Of a stretch of DNA of 47,065 nucleotides, positions 33,653 through 41,381 are shown piece after piece. Source of the DNA: Fibrobacter succinogenes (GTDB taxonomy: Bacteria > Fibrobacterota > Fibrobacteria > Fibrobacterales > Fibrobacteraceae); contig CACYRP010000001.1 of NCBI GenBank assembly GCA_902776765.1, forward strand, positions 89,144 through 136,208, written 5' to 3'. The notes below the pieces were generated by a model. That model searched no databases and had not been told where the DNA came from. It worked only from the letters and a program-made list of their open reading frames with translations. The translations under genes were made by a program, and so were the position numbers. How positions within the stretch are numbered: the first letter of the stretch is position 1; every line of letters begins with the position of its first letter.

Positions 33653-34069
33653 ATGATTCACAATTTGATTTATGACCCGATTCGCAAAAAAGAAGTTCCC
33701 TTGACACCTGAAGAGCAGGTACGACAGGCGACCGTTCGATTTTTGCTGGATGTGGTGAAAGTTCCTGAGCATCTGATTGCGGTCGAGTTTCCGCTATCGG
33801 CTGTTGAACCGAAAACGGCGGATCGTGTGGATATCATGGTGCATAATTTCAGGGCGGGAGCGAGTCTTGAAAAGCCTTGGCTCCTAGTGGAATGCAAGGC
33901 TCCCGGTGAATACACGTGGCCGGTGTTGCAGCAGCAGTTGAACAAGTATTTACAGGTGCTGACGCCGAATTACGTGATGCTTGCGCTTGGCGATTGCGTG
34001 CGCTTTTTTGCTCTGGATCCAGAGACTCGTCGTTTTGCAAAAATTGACAACTTGCCTCTATTCGGGTAG
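33653..34069 (+). CDS. Stand-alone HsdR N-terminal-like nuclease-fold protein
   Basis: The 138-residue product matches the N-terminal domain of type I restriction subunit R as it occurs alone in many Bacteroidota and Fibrobacterota. A PD-(D/E)XK core is visible: Glu44 in 'IAVEFPLS', Asp60 in 'DRVDIMV' and Glu80-x-Lys82 in 'WLLVECKAPGE'. The rest of HsdR (helicase motor) is absent and there are no hsdM or hsdS genes nearby, so this is not a working type I system. It lies on the opposite strand in the middle of the diguanylate cyclase array. The upstream ribosome site is weak. Role unknown. Confidence 0.8.
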   Translation: MIHNLIYDPIRKKEVPLTPEEQVRQATVRFLLDVVKVPEHLIAVEFPLSAVEPKTADRVDIMVHNFRAGASLEKPWLLVECKAPGEYTWPVLQQQLNKYLQVLTPNYVMLALGDCVRFFALDPETRRFAKIDNLPLFG

Positions 34070-34129
34070 TTGTAATCGTTCGAAACGTATTGGTCGATTT
34101 ACAGGCTTGGTTGCTTGCGCGTCTAGTGG

Positions 34130-35545
34130 CTAAAGGCGCTTTCTTTTTTCGGGATGTCGCAAGTAGAATTGTTTCTTATCTTCGTACATGCGTATATCGG
34201 CTTCGTGCATGGCTGTACGGATATCGCCACCTTTTTCGTTGTAATAAAAGCCAAGTGAAAAGCTTACTTTGTCTGTATCTTCTGAATCTTTGCGTATTTT
34301 TTTGACTTTTGCTTCGATGTCTTCCTTGGGTTGATCAAGAATGATTATTAGGAATTCATCGCCGCCGGCGCGGTAGATTTCGCTTTTGTTGAAAGCCGAT
34401 TTTAGCGTTGCTGCTGCATTTTTTAGTAATTCATCGCCAGCATCATGCCCAAATTCGTCGTTCACGGGCTTTAACCCGTTTAGATCGGCAAATATGACTG
34501 CAAGAGATTTGTATTGCACTGTTCCGTTTATGAACTTGGAAACTCTATTGTTCATAGAATTGCGGTTTTGTACACCTGTCAACAAATCCATGTTGCTGAG
34601 CAATTCAAGCCTTCCGACAAGCTGGTAGTTTGCTATTTCGGAGGCTACAAAGAATGTTGTCAATTCGAGCGTTTCCTTGATGCTCAATGTATTTGATACA
34701 TCGAAATTCGAAACCCAGATAAAACCTAGAATTGCATTGTTGTATTCTAGGGGCAAAAGCACAAGGCTTTCGACATTAGCGTTGGTGAGGGATGTATGCC
34801 AGTTTGGATACTGTTGCTTGATTGTTTCGAGGTCTTCCTTGTTTTTGATTATCAAACAACTGCTGCGGGCAAGGAGGTGGAGCCAGCTTTTGGCGTAGTC
34901 CACGAAGTCTTCTGTCAAATAGTCTCGGATGGAACGGTGGTGCGAATTCACCTTGACCGAGTCGCTAAACACAGAACAGCTATGCTCGTTAAAGTTTGTC
35001 AGTAGGACGCAACAGTAGCTTGCTCCGCAAATTTTGCGGATATCTTCGATGACTTCGTCCATGGTCTTTTGTAAGTTCGTGGCGCCGCGGAGTTTGATAC
35101 ATGTTTTTAAAACGCTTTTGGACGTTTCTGCCGAAAGTTTTGATTCTTCGCTGGGCTGGATTTCTTCTGAAATTTCCTGCGACAAGGTGCAATACGCCTT
35201 TTCCGGATCTTCGATTCCCAAGGGGAGTAACACCATGCTTATTTGAATGTTGGATTGTTCCGGTTGGAGAAATGCTTGGACCGGTTTTTGCTCAATGGCG
35301 CACTCATGGCAGCATCGTTCGAAATTCAATGCTTTGGGCATGAACCGTTCGTAATTGGAACCTGGTTCAAATTTTGTTTCAAAACTTGATTTGCCATTCC
35401 CGTTCAATTTTTGTAGAAATTCGATATAGCGCTTGTTGGCTAATTCGATACGAATGGTTCCTGCGATTCCGTCGTTTCTTTTTTCGACAGAAAGGATGCA
35501 GGCCATGGAGTTAAATTGTTCAATAAAATTCTGTAAATCTTTCAT
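34130..35545 (-). CDS. Diguanylate cyclase, GAF-GGDEF, type A (array copy 4)
   Basis: The 471-residue protein is type A: 'NFERCCHECAIEQKPVQAFL' keeps the C-x2-C pair. The GAF-like region has 'LVLLPLEYNNAILGFIWVSN', and the GGDEF domain has 'DLLTGVQNRNSMNNRVSKFI', 'FADLNGLKPVNDEFGHDAGD' and YRAGGDEF. Before the signature is 'AFNKSEIYRA', with no RxxD. The ATG follows the stop codon of copy 5 with no base between (TAG-ATG), which implies re-initiation by the same ribosomes. It ends tail to tail with the HsdR_N-like gene, 60 bases away. Confidence 0.9.
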   Translation of the reverse strand: MKDLQNFIEQFNSMACILSVEKRNDGIAGTIRIELANKRYIEFLQKLNGNGKSSFETKFEPGSNYERFMPKALNFERCCHECAIEQKPVQAFLQPEQSNIQISMVLLPLGIEDPEKAYCTLSQEISEEIQPSEESKLSAETSKSVLKTCIKLRGATNLQKTMDEVIEDIRKICGASYCCVLLTNFNEHSCSVFSDSVKVNSHHRSIRDYLTEDFVDYAKSWLHLLARSSCLIIKNKEDLETIKQQYPNWHTSLTNANVESLVLLPLEYNNAILGFIWVSNFDVSNTLSIKETLELTTFFVASEIANYQLVGRLELLSNMDLLTGVQNRNSMNNRVSKFINGTVQYKSLAVIFADLNGLKPVNDEFGHDAGDELLKNAAATLKSAFNKSEIYRAGGDEFLIIILDQPKEDIEAKVKKIRKDSEDTDKVSFSLGFYYNEKGGDIRTAMHEADIRMYEDKKQFYLRHPEKRKRL

Positions 35546-36958
35546 CTAGTGAGTCCTGCTTTCGGGGTGTGTTTCGTAAAAATGTTTCTTGTCTGCGTAC
35601 ATGCGTGTGTCGGCTTCTCGCATGGCAACGCGGATGTCTCCACATTTTTCTTCGTAGTAGAAGCCTAGTGCAAAGCTTACGTTGTTCGGGTCTTCTGCCA
35701 TTTTATGGAGTTGCTCGATTTTAGATTCGATGTCTTCTTTTTGGGTTCCCATAAATATGATGACAAATTCGTCGCCGCCGGCGCGGTAGATTTCGCTTCC
35801 ACTGAAAGTTGTTTTTAACGTGTCAGCGGCCTTCTTTAGCAATTTGTCTCCAGCGCGGTGGCCTTTATCATCGTTGACCGTCTTGAGACCGTTTAAATCG
35901 GCAAATATGACGCCATAGGAGTTGGGCATGCGTTCGCGTCCGGTCACGATTCTTAATACACGGTTGTTCATGGCGTTTCGGTTCTTGACACCTGTAAGGA
36001 GGTCCGTGGAACTCAGCATTTCGAGCTTTTGCAGAAGCTGGTAGTTCGCCACTTCCGAGGCGATAAAGAATGTGGTGAGTTCGAGAGTTTCCTTAATTCG
36101 GTCAGTGTCTTTTGTGTCAAAATTTGTCGCCCATATAAAGCCGATAGTCTCGTGATTGTATTGCAGAGGGAATAAAACGAGACTTTTGATTTTGGCTTCT
36201 TGCATGGAGGCGTGCCAACGGGGATTGCGGGCTTTGAGTTCTTCCATATCTATGTCGTTTCTGATAATAAGGCAAGAACTTCCGGCAATGGTCGATGGCC
36301 ATGATTTTACAATTTCAATAAAAGAAATGTTCAAAAAATCATTTAGTGAATGGTGGCCTATTTCAGGGGCGGTGCTTTCGCTTAGCAATGAACAGGTATT
36401 TGTTTTGAAATCGGTGAGCATGATGCAGCAGAAGTTTGCACCGCAGATGGTACGAATGTCAGCGATGACTTCGTCCATTGTTTTGAGAAAATTCTTGGTG
36501 CTGCGGAGTTTGATGCATGTTTTAAGAATGTCCGAAGTTGTCTTTGCGGATAAGTTTGTCATTTGGTCGATGTTGACCTTGGTGGACATTTCTTGAGTGT
36601 AGATACAGTAGCGCTTGTTTGGGTCTCCAAAATCTACCGGAACGCTAAAAAGGTTGAACCACATGTTGTATCGATCAGGATGGACATAGGCGTGCATGGG
36701 TTTGTTGAGAACGGCACAGCTATAGATAAAATGTTCGAAGTTCAAGTCTTTTGGAATATAAGCAGTGTAATCTAGTCCAGGCTGAAAAGTCTTGTTGGGC
36801 TGGTTGACATCGGATTTGCCGTTCTGTTCAAAAGTCGAAAGGTAGGCCTTGTTTCCGTTTTCGATACACATTTTGCCATAGCTTCCGTCGGGCTTCATTT
36901 CGACAGACATGATACAGGCTGCCGAACCAAATTGATTTATAAATTCCTGCAAATCCAT
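35546..36958 (-). CDS. Diguanylate cyclase, GAF-GGDEF, type B (array copy 5, first in transcription order)
   Basis: The ATG at 36958 (MDLQEFINQ) is chosen rather than 36970 because all paralogues start at this point and GGGGA lies 7-8 bases ahead of it. The 470-residue protein is type B: 'FEHFIYSCAVLNKPMHAYVH', 'LFPLQYNHETIGFIWATNF', 'GVKNRNAMNNRVLRIVTGRE', 'FADLNGLKTVNDDKGHRAGD' and YRAGGDEF. No RxxD site ('TFSGSEIYRA'). It leads the B-A pair with copy 4. The space 36971-37110 upstream is AT-rich; no cyclic di-GMP riboswitch could be recognised in it. Confidence 0.9.
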   Translation of the reverse strand: MDLQEFINQFGSAACIMSVEMKPDGSYGKMCIENGNKAYLSTFEQNGKSDVNQPNKTFQPGLDYTAYIPKDLNFEHFIYSCAVLNKPMHAYVHPDRYNMWFNLFSVPVDFGDPNKRYCIYTQEMSTKVNIDQMTNLSAKTTSDILKTCIKLRSTKNFLKTMDEVIADIRTICGANFCCIMLTDFKTNTCSLLSESTAPEIGHHSLNDFLNISFIEIVKSWPSTIAGSSCLIIRNDIDMEELKARNPRWHASMQEAKIKSLVLFPLQYNHETIGFIWATNFDTKDTDRIKETLELTTFFIASEVANYQLLQKLEMLSSTDLLTGVKNRNAMNNRVLRIVTGRERMPNSYGVIFADLNGLKTVNDDKGHRAGDKLLKKAADTLKTTFSGSEIYRAGGDEFVIIFMGTQKEDIESKIEQLHKMAEDPNNVSFALGFYYEEKCGDIRVAMREADTRMYADKKHFYETHPESRTH

Positions 36959-37110
36959 AAATTTCCCCATTAAAAAAATAATCCGATTTTTTGTAATAAA
37001 AATAACACAAAAAGTTATAATAGTGCTGGTCTTAAATTATTTCTTGCTGATTTTTTGGCAAAAAAGAGGGATTTATCACATTTTTTTAATGTTTAGGCCG
37101 TTTTGGGGGA

Positions 37111-38409
37111 TTATTGAACTGTCGAGATGACTTCCCCATCGGCGAGGCGTGTCTTGATGGTGTCGCCGCTCTTGAGTTGGCTTGCCTTGCGGATGAATTT
37201 TCCGTTGGCGTCGAGCGTGAGGGAATAGCCTTTGGCGAGAGTCGTCTTGGGGTCTGCGTTTTTGACTTTCTCGTTCACAAGTTCGAATTGCGATTTGGCG
37301 AGGTCGAGAATCTTGCGGGAGCCTTGCTTTAAGCCTTCGCGGTTGCGGTCGAGGCGCTCGTGCTCGGACTTTATATAAAATGCGGTGTCTTTTTTGATGG
37401 AGGCAGCGATGAGCACGTGTTTGGATTTCTCGTTCTGGATGAGTCCGAAAACTTTTTGCTGGAGCTGGTTTCCCATTGTGCCGAGTTGCTTGTTGTTGTC
37501 GGTGAGGAGGTCGCGGGCGCCGTCGGCTATGCTTGCCATCGCTTCAGTCATTCGGTTCCAGCTATCCGTGACGCGTTCCACGAGACGCTTTGCACAGTCT
37601 GTGGGGGTGATGCACGAGAGGTAGGCGACTTCGTCCAAAAGGCAACGGTCGATTTCGTGGCCGATGCCCGTAAAGACGGGAGTGGGGTAGTTCGCGACCG
37701 CGCGGCAAAGCGCTTCGCTATCGAAAAAGTTCAAGTCCGTCTTGGCGCCGCCACCGCGTACAATGCAGACAACATCTAAATTGGGGTCGCTTTGGAGTTG
37801 TTCCAGTGCTGCAATGATGCTCCCTTCGGTTTCGTTCCCTTGCATCCGCGCATAGACCGTCGTGACTTCGAACGCAAACGGTGAGGCTTCAAGTCGCGTG
37901 GTGAAGTCCTTGTACGCGGCTGTGTTTTCGCCGGTGATAAGCCCCACGCGGAGCGGAACATCGGCAAGTTCGAGCTGCTTGTTCTTTTCGAGCAGGCCTT
38001 CCATCGCAAGGCGCTTCAAGATGGCACTCTTGGTGAGGGCGAGTTCGCCAATCGTGTAAACCGGGTCGATGTCCAGAATTTGCGCCTGCAACTTTCCGTA
38101 CGGGATGTACAGTTCTGCGCGCACGAGAAAGTTGACTTTCAAATCGTGTTTGAGCGTAAACGGCTGCGACAGGCTAGAAATCTTGGCGAGAATCGCATCG
38201 TATTTGGCGGTGTAGCAGTAAAGGGCGAGGGTGGCCTTGGGCTTCACGTCGCCATCGGCAAAGTCTGCGATGCTCAGGTAAACTCCCGACGGTTTTTCCG
38301 CAATTTGCGAAATCACCCCATGCACCCAAACCGCAGGTGTTGCCTCCACGGTGTTCTTGAGCGAACGCATGTACTGCGTGACCGAAAATGTGCGAACTTC
38401 TTGATCCAT
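37111..38409 (-). CDS. xseA: Exodeoxyribonuclease VII large subunit
   Basis: XseA with XseB degrades single-stranded DNA to short oligonucleotides. The 432-residue form starting at 38409 (MDQEVRTFSVTQYM) is chosen because this is where the family's 'YSVSELN'-like N-terminus begins; an upstream ATG at 38463 would start inside a repeat element. The OB-fold domain has 'AVWVHGVISQIAEKPSGVYL'. The catalytic domain has 'VGLITGENTAAYKDFTTRLE', 'VVCIVRGGGAKTDLNFFDSE' and 'VFTGIGHEIDRCLLDEVAYL'. A long helical part follows, then 'TLAKGYSLTLDANGKFI'. No xseB gene is seen next to it. Confidence 0.93.
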   Translation of the reverse strand: MDQEVRTFSVTQYMRSLKNTVEATPAVWVHGVISQIAEKPSGVYLSIADFADGDVKPKATLALYCYTAKYDAILAKISSLSQPFTLKHDLKVNFLVRAELYIPYGKLQAQILDIDPVYTIGELALTKSAILKRLAMEGLLEKNKQLELADVPLRVGLITGENTAAYKDFTTRLEASPFAFEVTTVYARMQGNETEGSIIAALEQLQSDPNLDVVCIVRGGGAKTDLNFFDSEALCRAVANYPTPVFTGIGHEIDRCLLDEVAYLSCITPTDCAKRLVERVTDSWNRMTEAMASIADGARDLLTDNNKQLGTMGNQLQQKVFGLIQNEKSKHVLIAASIKKDTAFYIKSEHERLDRNREGLKQGSRKILDLAKSQFELVNEKVKNADPKTTLAKGYSLTLDANGKFIRKASQLKSGDTIKTRLADGEVISTVQ

Positions 38410-38432
38410 TTTATGAGGCTGCTGCCTTGACC

Positions 38433-38517
38433 TGTCATTCCCGCCTCCGAGCTCTTTGATCACTTAGTGCTTTAGCACTTATGTGAGCATGATTCGCGTA
38501 TGGGGAGGGAATCTCCT
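38433..38517. repeat. GTCATTCCCG...GGGAATC element upstream of xseA
   Basis: GTCATTCCCGCC at one end and GGGAGGGAATCTCC at the other frame a perfect palindrome agtgct-tt-agcact (38465-38478). It is a longer member of the GTCAT-headed intergenic family. Confidence 0.5.
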
Positions 38518-38570
38518 TTCAAGCGTTTTGACGTTAATTATAATAATAATTAAATTCTGTATGGAAAATT

Positions 38571-38597
38571 ATGGATCCTCCTAGCGGAGGATGACGT
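38571..38597. repeat. ATGGATCCTCC-TAGC-GGAGGATGACGT palindrome
   Basis: Nearly exact reverse complement of the copy at 20941-20966; it lies 20 bases before the antitoxin start. Confidence 0.7.
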
Positions 38598-38616
38598 AGA
38601 GGGAAAAGGACTCGCC

Positions 38617-38817
38617 GTGTCGAAAGTTGTTTCTGCAATGGATATGCGTCAGAATTTTGGGACGCTCTTGAACCAGGTCGCCATCAAGGATGAAGAAATC
38701 GTCATTGAACGCGCTGGCAAGCCTTTGGCACGCCTCGTGAGCATGAATTCTGCGACAAGCGGCAAGCTCGACTTTCGCGATATCGGAAAACTCCCGAACG
38801 ACATCTGGAACGAATAG
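38617..38817 (+). CDS. Phd/YefM-family antitoxin, no toxin partner seen
   Basis: A GTG start with AAAAGGA upstream opens a 66-residue product. 'MRQNFGTLLNQVAIKDEEIV' with 'IERAGKPLARLVSM' is the Phd/YefM fold: an N-terminal DNA-binding dimer and a C-terminal tail that wraps a toxin. In complete systems a Doc, YoeB or PIN-domain toxin gene follows within a few bases. Here 106 bases of non-coding sequence and an unrelated lipoprotein follow, and xseA points away on the other side. The antitoxin is therefore an orphan in this window, either a repressor without its toxin or a partner for a distant one. Confidence 0.82.
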   Translation: MSKVVSAMDMRQNFGTLLNQVAIKDEEIVIERAGKPLARLVSMNSATSGKLDFRDIGKLPNDIWNE

Positions 38818-38876
38818 TTAAAAAGCACAATTTTATTTTACACACTAATTCATTCCGAACGCCGCTTCTCTTGAAT

Positions 38877-38907
38877 TTGATTTTGTAGGTTGCTTTTATA
38901 AAATCAA
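38877..38907 (+). promoter_or_regulatory. Inverted repeat in the leader of the lipoprotein gene
   Basis: ttgatttt (38877-38884) pairs with aaaatcaa (38900-38907) directly before the GGGAGG ribosome site. It could be an operator or a leader hairpin; no more can be said. Confidence 0.35.
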
Positions 38908-38923
38908 TTTGGGAGGTGTTTAT

Positions 38924-39457
38924 ATGAATATCTTGAAAACTGTAGTATTGTCTTTATATGTTTTTTTCTGCGTTGCATGCTCGGATAAAAATTCTAGTGA
39001 AAAAGTTTTGCTGACAGAATCCGTTCCCGTGACATTCTCCGGTATTGTATATGGTGAACTTCGTGAAAATGGATTTGTTAAACCCTTATCCCCTAGAATA
39101 CCATTGATGGATTCGATTCCTTCTGCTACGGAAAGATCAACGCTTATAAATAGCCGATTGTCGAGGGTCATCAAGGCTTATGTGATTAAGAGTTCCATGA
39201 CTGAAAGCGACTCGTTGAAAATTCGCTTGTCTATGCGAAAAGAAGACAAGACTCCATACGACTTTAAACCGGTGAATCTTGTGCTTTATAGAAACGGTGA
39301 AGAAGATGGTTTTTATGTATTCCAGACGATGACAAATTCAAAGGGCAAGCCGTTGCTGTTTTCGAAAAACGAAAATGATATCGGAAATTTCGATGATGCA
39401 GTTGTCTTGTGCATTAAAAAGTTTACGGATAGATTTTATTATGACTTGCTAGAATAA
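38924..39457 (+). CDS. Lipoprotein consisting of the stand-alone C-terminal domain of its neighbour
   Basis: ATG at 38924 is chosen because GGGAGG stands before it and the signal peptide 'MNILKTVVLSLYVFFCVAC' follows (lipidated Cys19). The 177-residue product is, after the signal, homologous over about 150 residues to residues ~476-630 of the next gene: 'PVTFSGIVYGELRENG' against 'PVTSSNIVYGDLQENG', and 'DFKPVNLVLYRNGEE' against 'DVKPVNLVLYRNGEE', with the shared end 'DRFYY..L'. The domain is not recognised. The two genes are 14 bases apart and probably one operon. The same domain thus exists alone and fused. Confidence 0.78.
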   Translation: MNILKTVVLSLYVFFCVACSDKNSSEKVLLTESVPVTFSGIVYGELRENGFVKPLSPRIPLMDSIPSATERSTLINSRLSRVIKAYVIKSSMTESDSLKIRLSMRKEDKTPYDFKPVNLVLYRNGEEDGFYVFQTMTNSKGKPLLFSKNENDIGNFDDAVVLCIKKFTDRFYYDLLE

Positions 39458-39471
39458 CTGATGGTTTGACT

Positions 39472-41364
39472 ATGGTGAATGTTTTGAAAATAACAATATC
39501 GGCTTTATGCGTGTTCCTCTGTATGGCTTGTTCGGACAAAGGACCGAGTGCAGAAGAATTGTTGAACAATCCTCAAAGAAATGTTGTCTTGCGTCGAGAT
39601 TCTTTGGGCGCAGAATATTGGCTTGAAGTCGAGAAAAACGAGACCGTTCAAATTTGTTTAGACAGCCGCGTTCGCGAATGGAAAACTTCATTGACATCAA
39701 AGGTTGTGAATGATTCTTGCTTTGCGTTTGTCGTCCCGACGATTATTGGCGTTGATACGATTAAATTGAATTTTCCAGATAGCGACAGTTCACACCGCAT
39801 TAACCTAGCAATCGGGATGAAGTATCTTGATTTCAAGAATGAAGAAGTTCTTCTAGGATTTAATCAATTCACTGAAAGAGAATTAACGTTTCAAGGATTA
39901 TGCACGACAAAAAAAGGAACAATACCTTGTGGTCCCAAAAACGAAGATCCGGAAAGACTAGCTTCTGTGACAGGCACATATTTGGTCGATAAATATCCTA
40001 TAACAAATTGCGAAATAGTACAAGTGATGTGGGATAGCCTCACAATAAATAATTCTATGGGTAACGAAGAAAGAAAAATGGTTGCCGAAAAATGGATAAC
40101 CAGAAAGAAAAATAGCATACGCAATGAAAATTGCGTTACAAGAGATACCGCAGCTAATTCGATAACTTTATTCCAGGCTATGAAATACGCAAACGCACGT
40201 AGTCTTCGAGAAAATTTAAAACCTGTTTATATTTTTTCAAAAACCAATGAGGAAAGTCCTCGAATATTATCAAAAGGCAAATACGTTATTAAAGATTACG
40301 ATTTTCTAAAATTTGAAAGCGAAGCAGAGCTTCTATTCACAACCCTAGTGTCTGTAGACGAAACATCCGATGGTTACAGGCTCCCTTATTATAATGAGTG
40401 GATGATGCTTGCTCGCGGCGGAGATAAGAAAAATAAGACTACTTGGGGTAATGAATATGTCTTGAAATATGCAAGATTTAACCCTAAAATAGGTTTTTAT
40501 GACTCCGAACCAGTAGGCCAGTTACGTCCTAATGGATATGGCCTATACGACATGTTAGGCTTGGTTGAAGAACACGTTCTCTTTGAGAATTCAAACCCCT
40601 TTGAGTGGCTAAAGAATACACCATCTTGTCTTAAAGGTGGTGATATAAAGCATGATTGGAGAAAATCAACCTACGGGTCTTACGGATGTGATTTTTATAC
40701 CGTCAGCAAAGGCGGTTTCCGCCTCATCCGCAACATCGGCAATAACGCCAAATGGAGCGAAAATAAAACAGTTAAATCAAATTCTGATAGATCATCACCA
40801 AAAGGTAAAGTGGAAATAGATAAGAGCGAAATTCTTGTCGAGTCTTTGCCTTTGAAATTGGAAACCAATCGTAAATCGAAAACTGATTCTGCTGTTGTAC
40901 GTAAAGGCAAAGTTTTGCTTACGGGCTTGGTTCCTGTGACTTCCTCAAATATTGTATATGGGGATCTTCAAGAAAACGGAACGGTAGCTCCTGAAATTCC
41001 CGCAATTCCGCTTATCAATGCTATCCCAAACGATTGGATTCGTTCCTATTTTGCAAATAGCAATTTTGCGAGAGTTGCCAAGGTCTATGTGAAAAAAAGT
41101 CCCAAGACTAGAAAAAAGTCGCTGAAAGTTCGTTTGAACCTTTGGAAAAAAGACAAAACTCCATACGACGTTAAACCGGTGAATCTTGTGCTTTATAGAA
41201 ATGGCGAGGAGAAAGGTTATTATATATATCAGACGATGACCAATTCAAAAGGAAAACCGTTGCTGTTCACGAAAAACGAAGACGATGCCGGAAATTATGA
41301 AGATGCTGTTATTTTATGTATAAAAGATAGTACGGATAGATTTTATTATGAACTTTTAAAATAG
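39472..41364 (+). CDS. Lipoprotein with formylglycine-generating-enzyme-like (SUMF1) domain and C-terminal domain
   Basis: The ATG at 39472 starts 'MVNVLKITISALCVFLCMAC' (lipidated Cys20). The 630-residue protein has an N-terminal region of about 145 residues, then an FGE-sulfatase/SUMF1-like domain at about 165-425 ('GTYLVDKYPITNCEIVQVMW', 'DGYRLPYYNEWMMLARGG', 'NGYGLYDMLGLVEEHVLF', 'GGFRLIRNIGNN'), and the domain shared with the upstream gene at about 476-630. Most SUMF1-like domains outside true FGE act as binding modules. The copper-binding Cys pair of FGE is not evident, so enzyme activity is doubtful. Function in the cell envelope is inferred from the lipobox. Confidence 0.78.
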   Translation: MVNVLKITISALCVFLCMACSDKGPSAEELLNNPQRNVVLRRDSLGAEYWLEVEKNETVQICLDSRVREWKTSLTSKVVNDSCFAFVVPTIIGVDTIKLNFPDSDSSHRINLAIGMKYLDFKNEEVLLGFNQFTERELTFQGLCTTKKGTIPCGPKNEDPERLASVTGTYLVDKYPITNCEIVQVMWDSLTINNSMGNEERKMVAEKWITRKKNSIRNENCVTRDTAANSITLFQAMKYANARSLRENLKPVYIFSKTNEESPRILSKGKYVIKDYDFLKFESEAELLFTTLVSVDETSDGYRLPYYNEWMMLARGGDKKNKTTWGNEYVLKYARFNPKIGFYDSEPVGQLRPNGYGLYDMLGLVEEHVLFENSNPFEWLKNTPSCLKGGDIKHDWRKSTYGSYGCDFYTVSKGGFRLIRNIGNNAKWSENKTVKSNSDRSSPKGKVEIDKSEILVESLPLKLETNRKSKTDSAVVRKGKVLLTGLVPVTSSNIVYGDLQENGTVAPEIPAIPLINAIPNDWIRSYFANSNFARVAKVYVKKSPKTRKKSLKVRLNLWKKDKTPYDVKPVNLVLYRNGEEKGYYIYQTMTNSKGKPLLFTKNEDDAGNYEDAVILCIKDSTDRFYYELLK

Positions 41365-41381
41365 TTGATAAATGGTTTTTG

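Noticed and set aside
33653..34069. A type I restriction-modification system
   Set aside because: Only the N-terminal nuclease domain is present; helicase, methylase and specificity genes are missing.
36971..37110. A cyclic di-GMP riboswitch in front of the cyclase array
   Set aside because: I looked for the GEMM-type conserved words and paired arms and did not find them; the region is only AT-rich.
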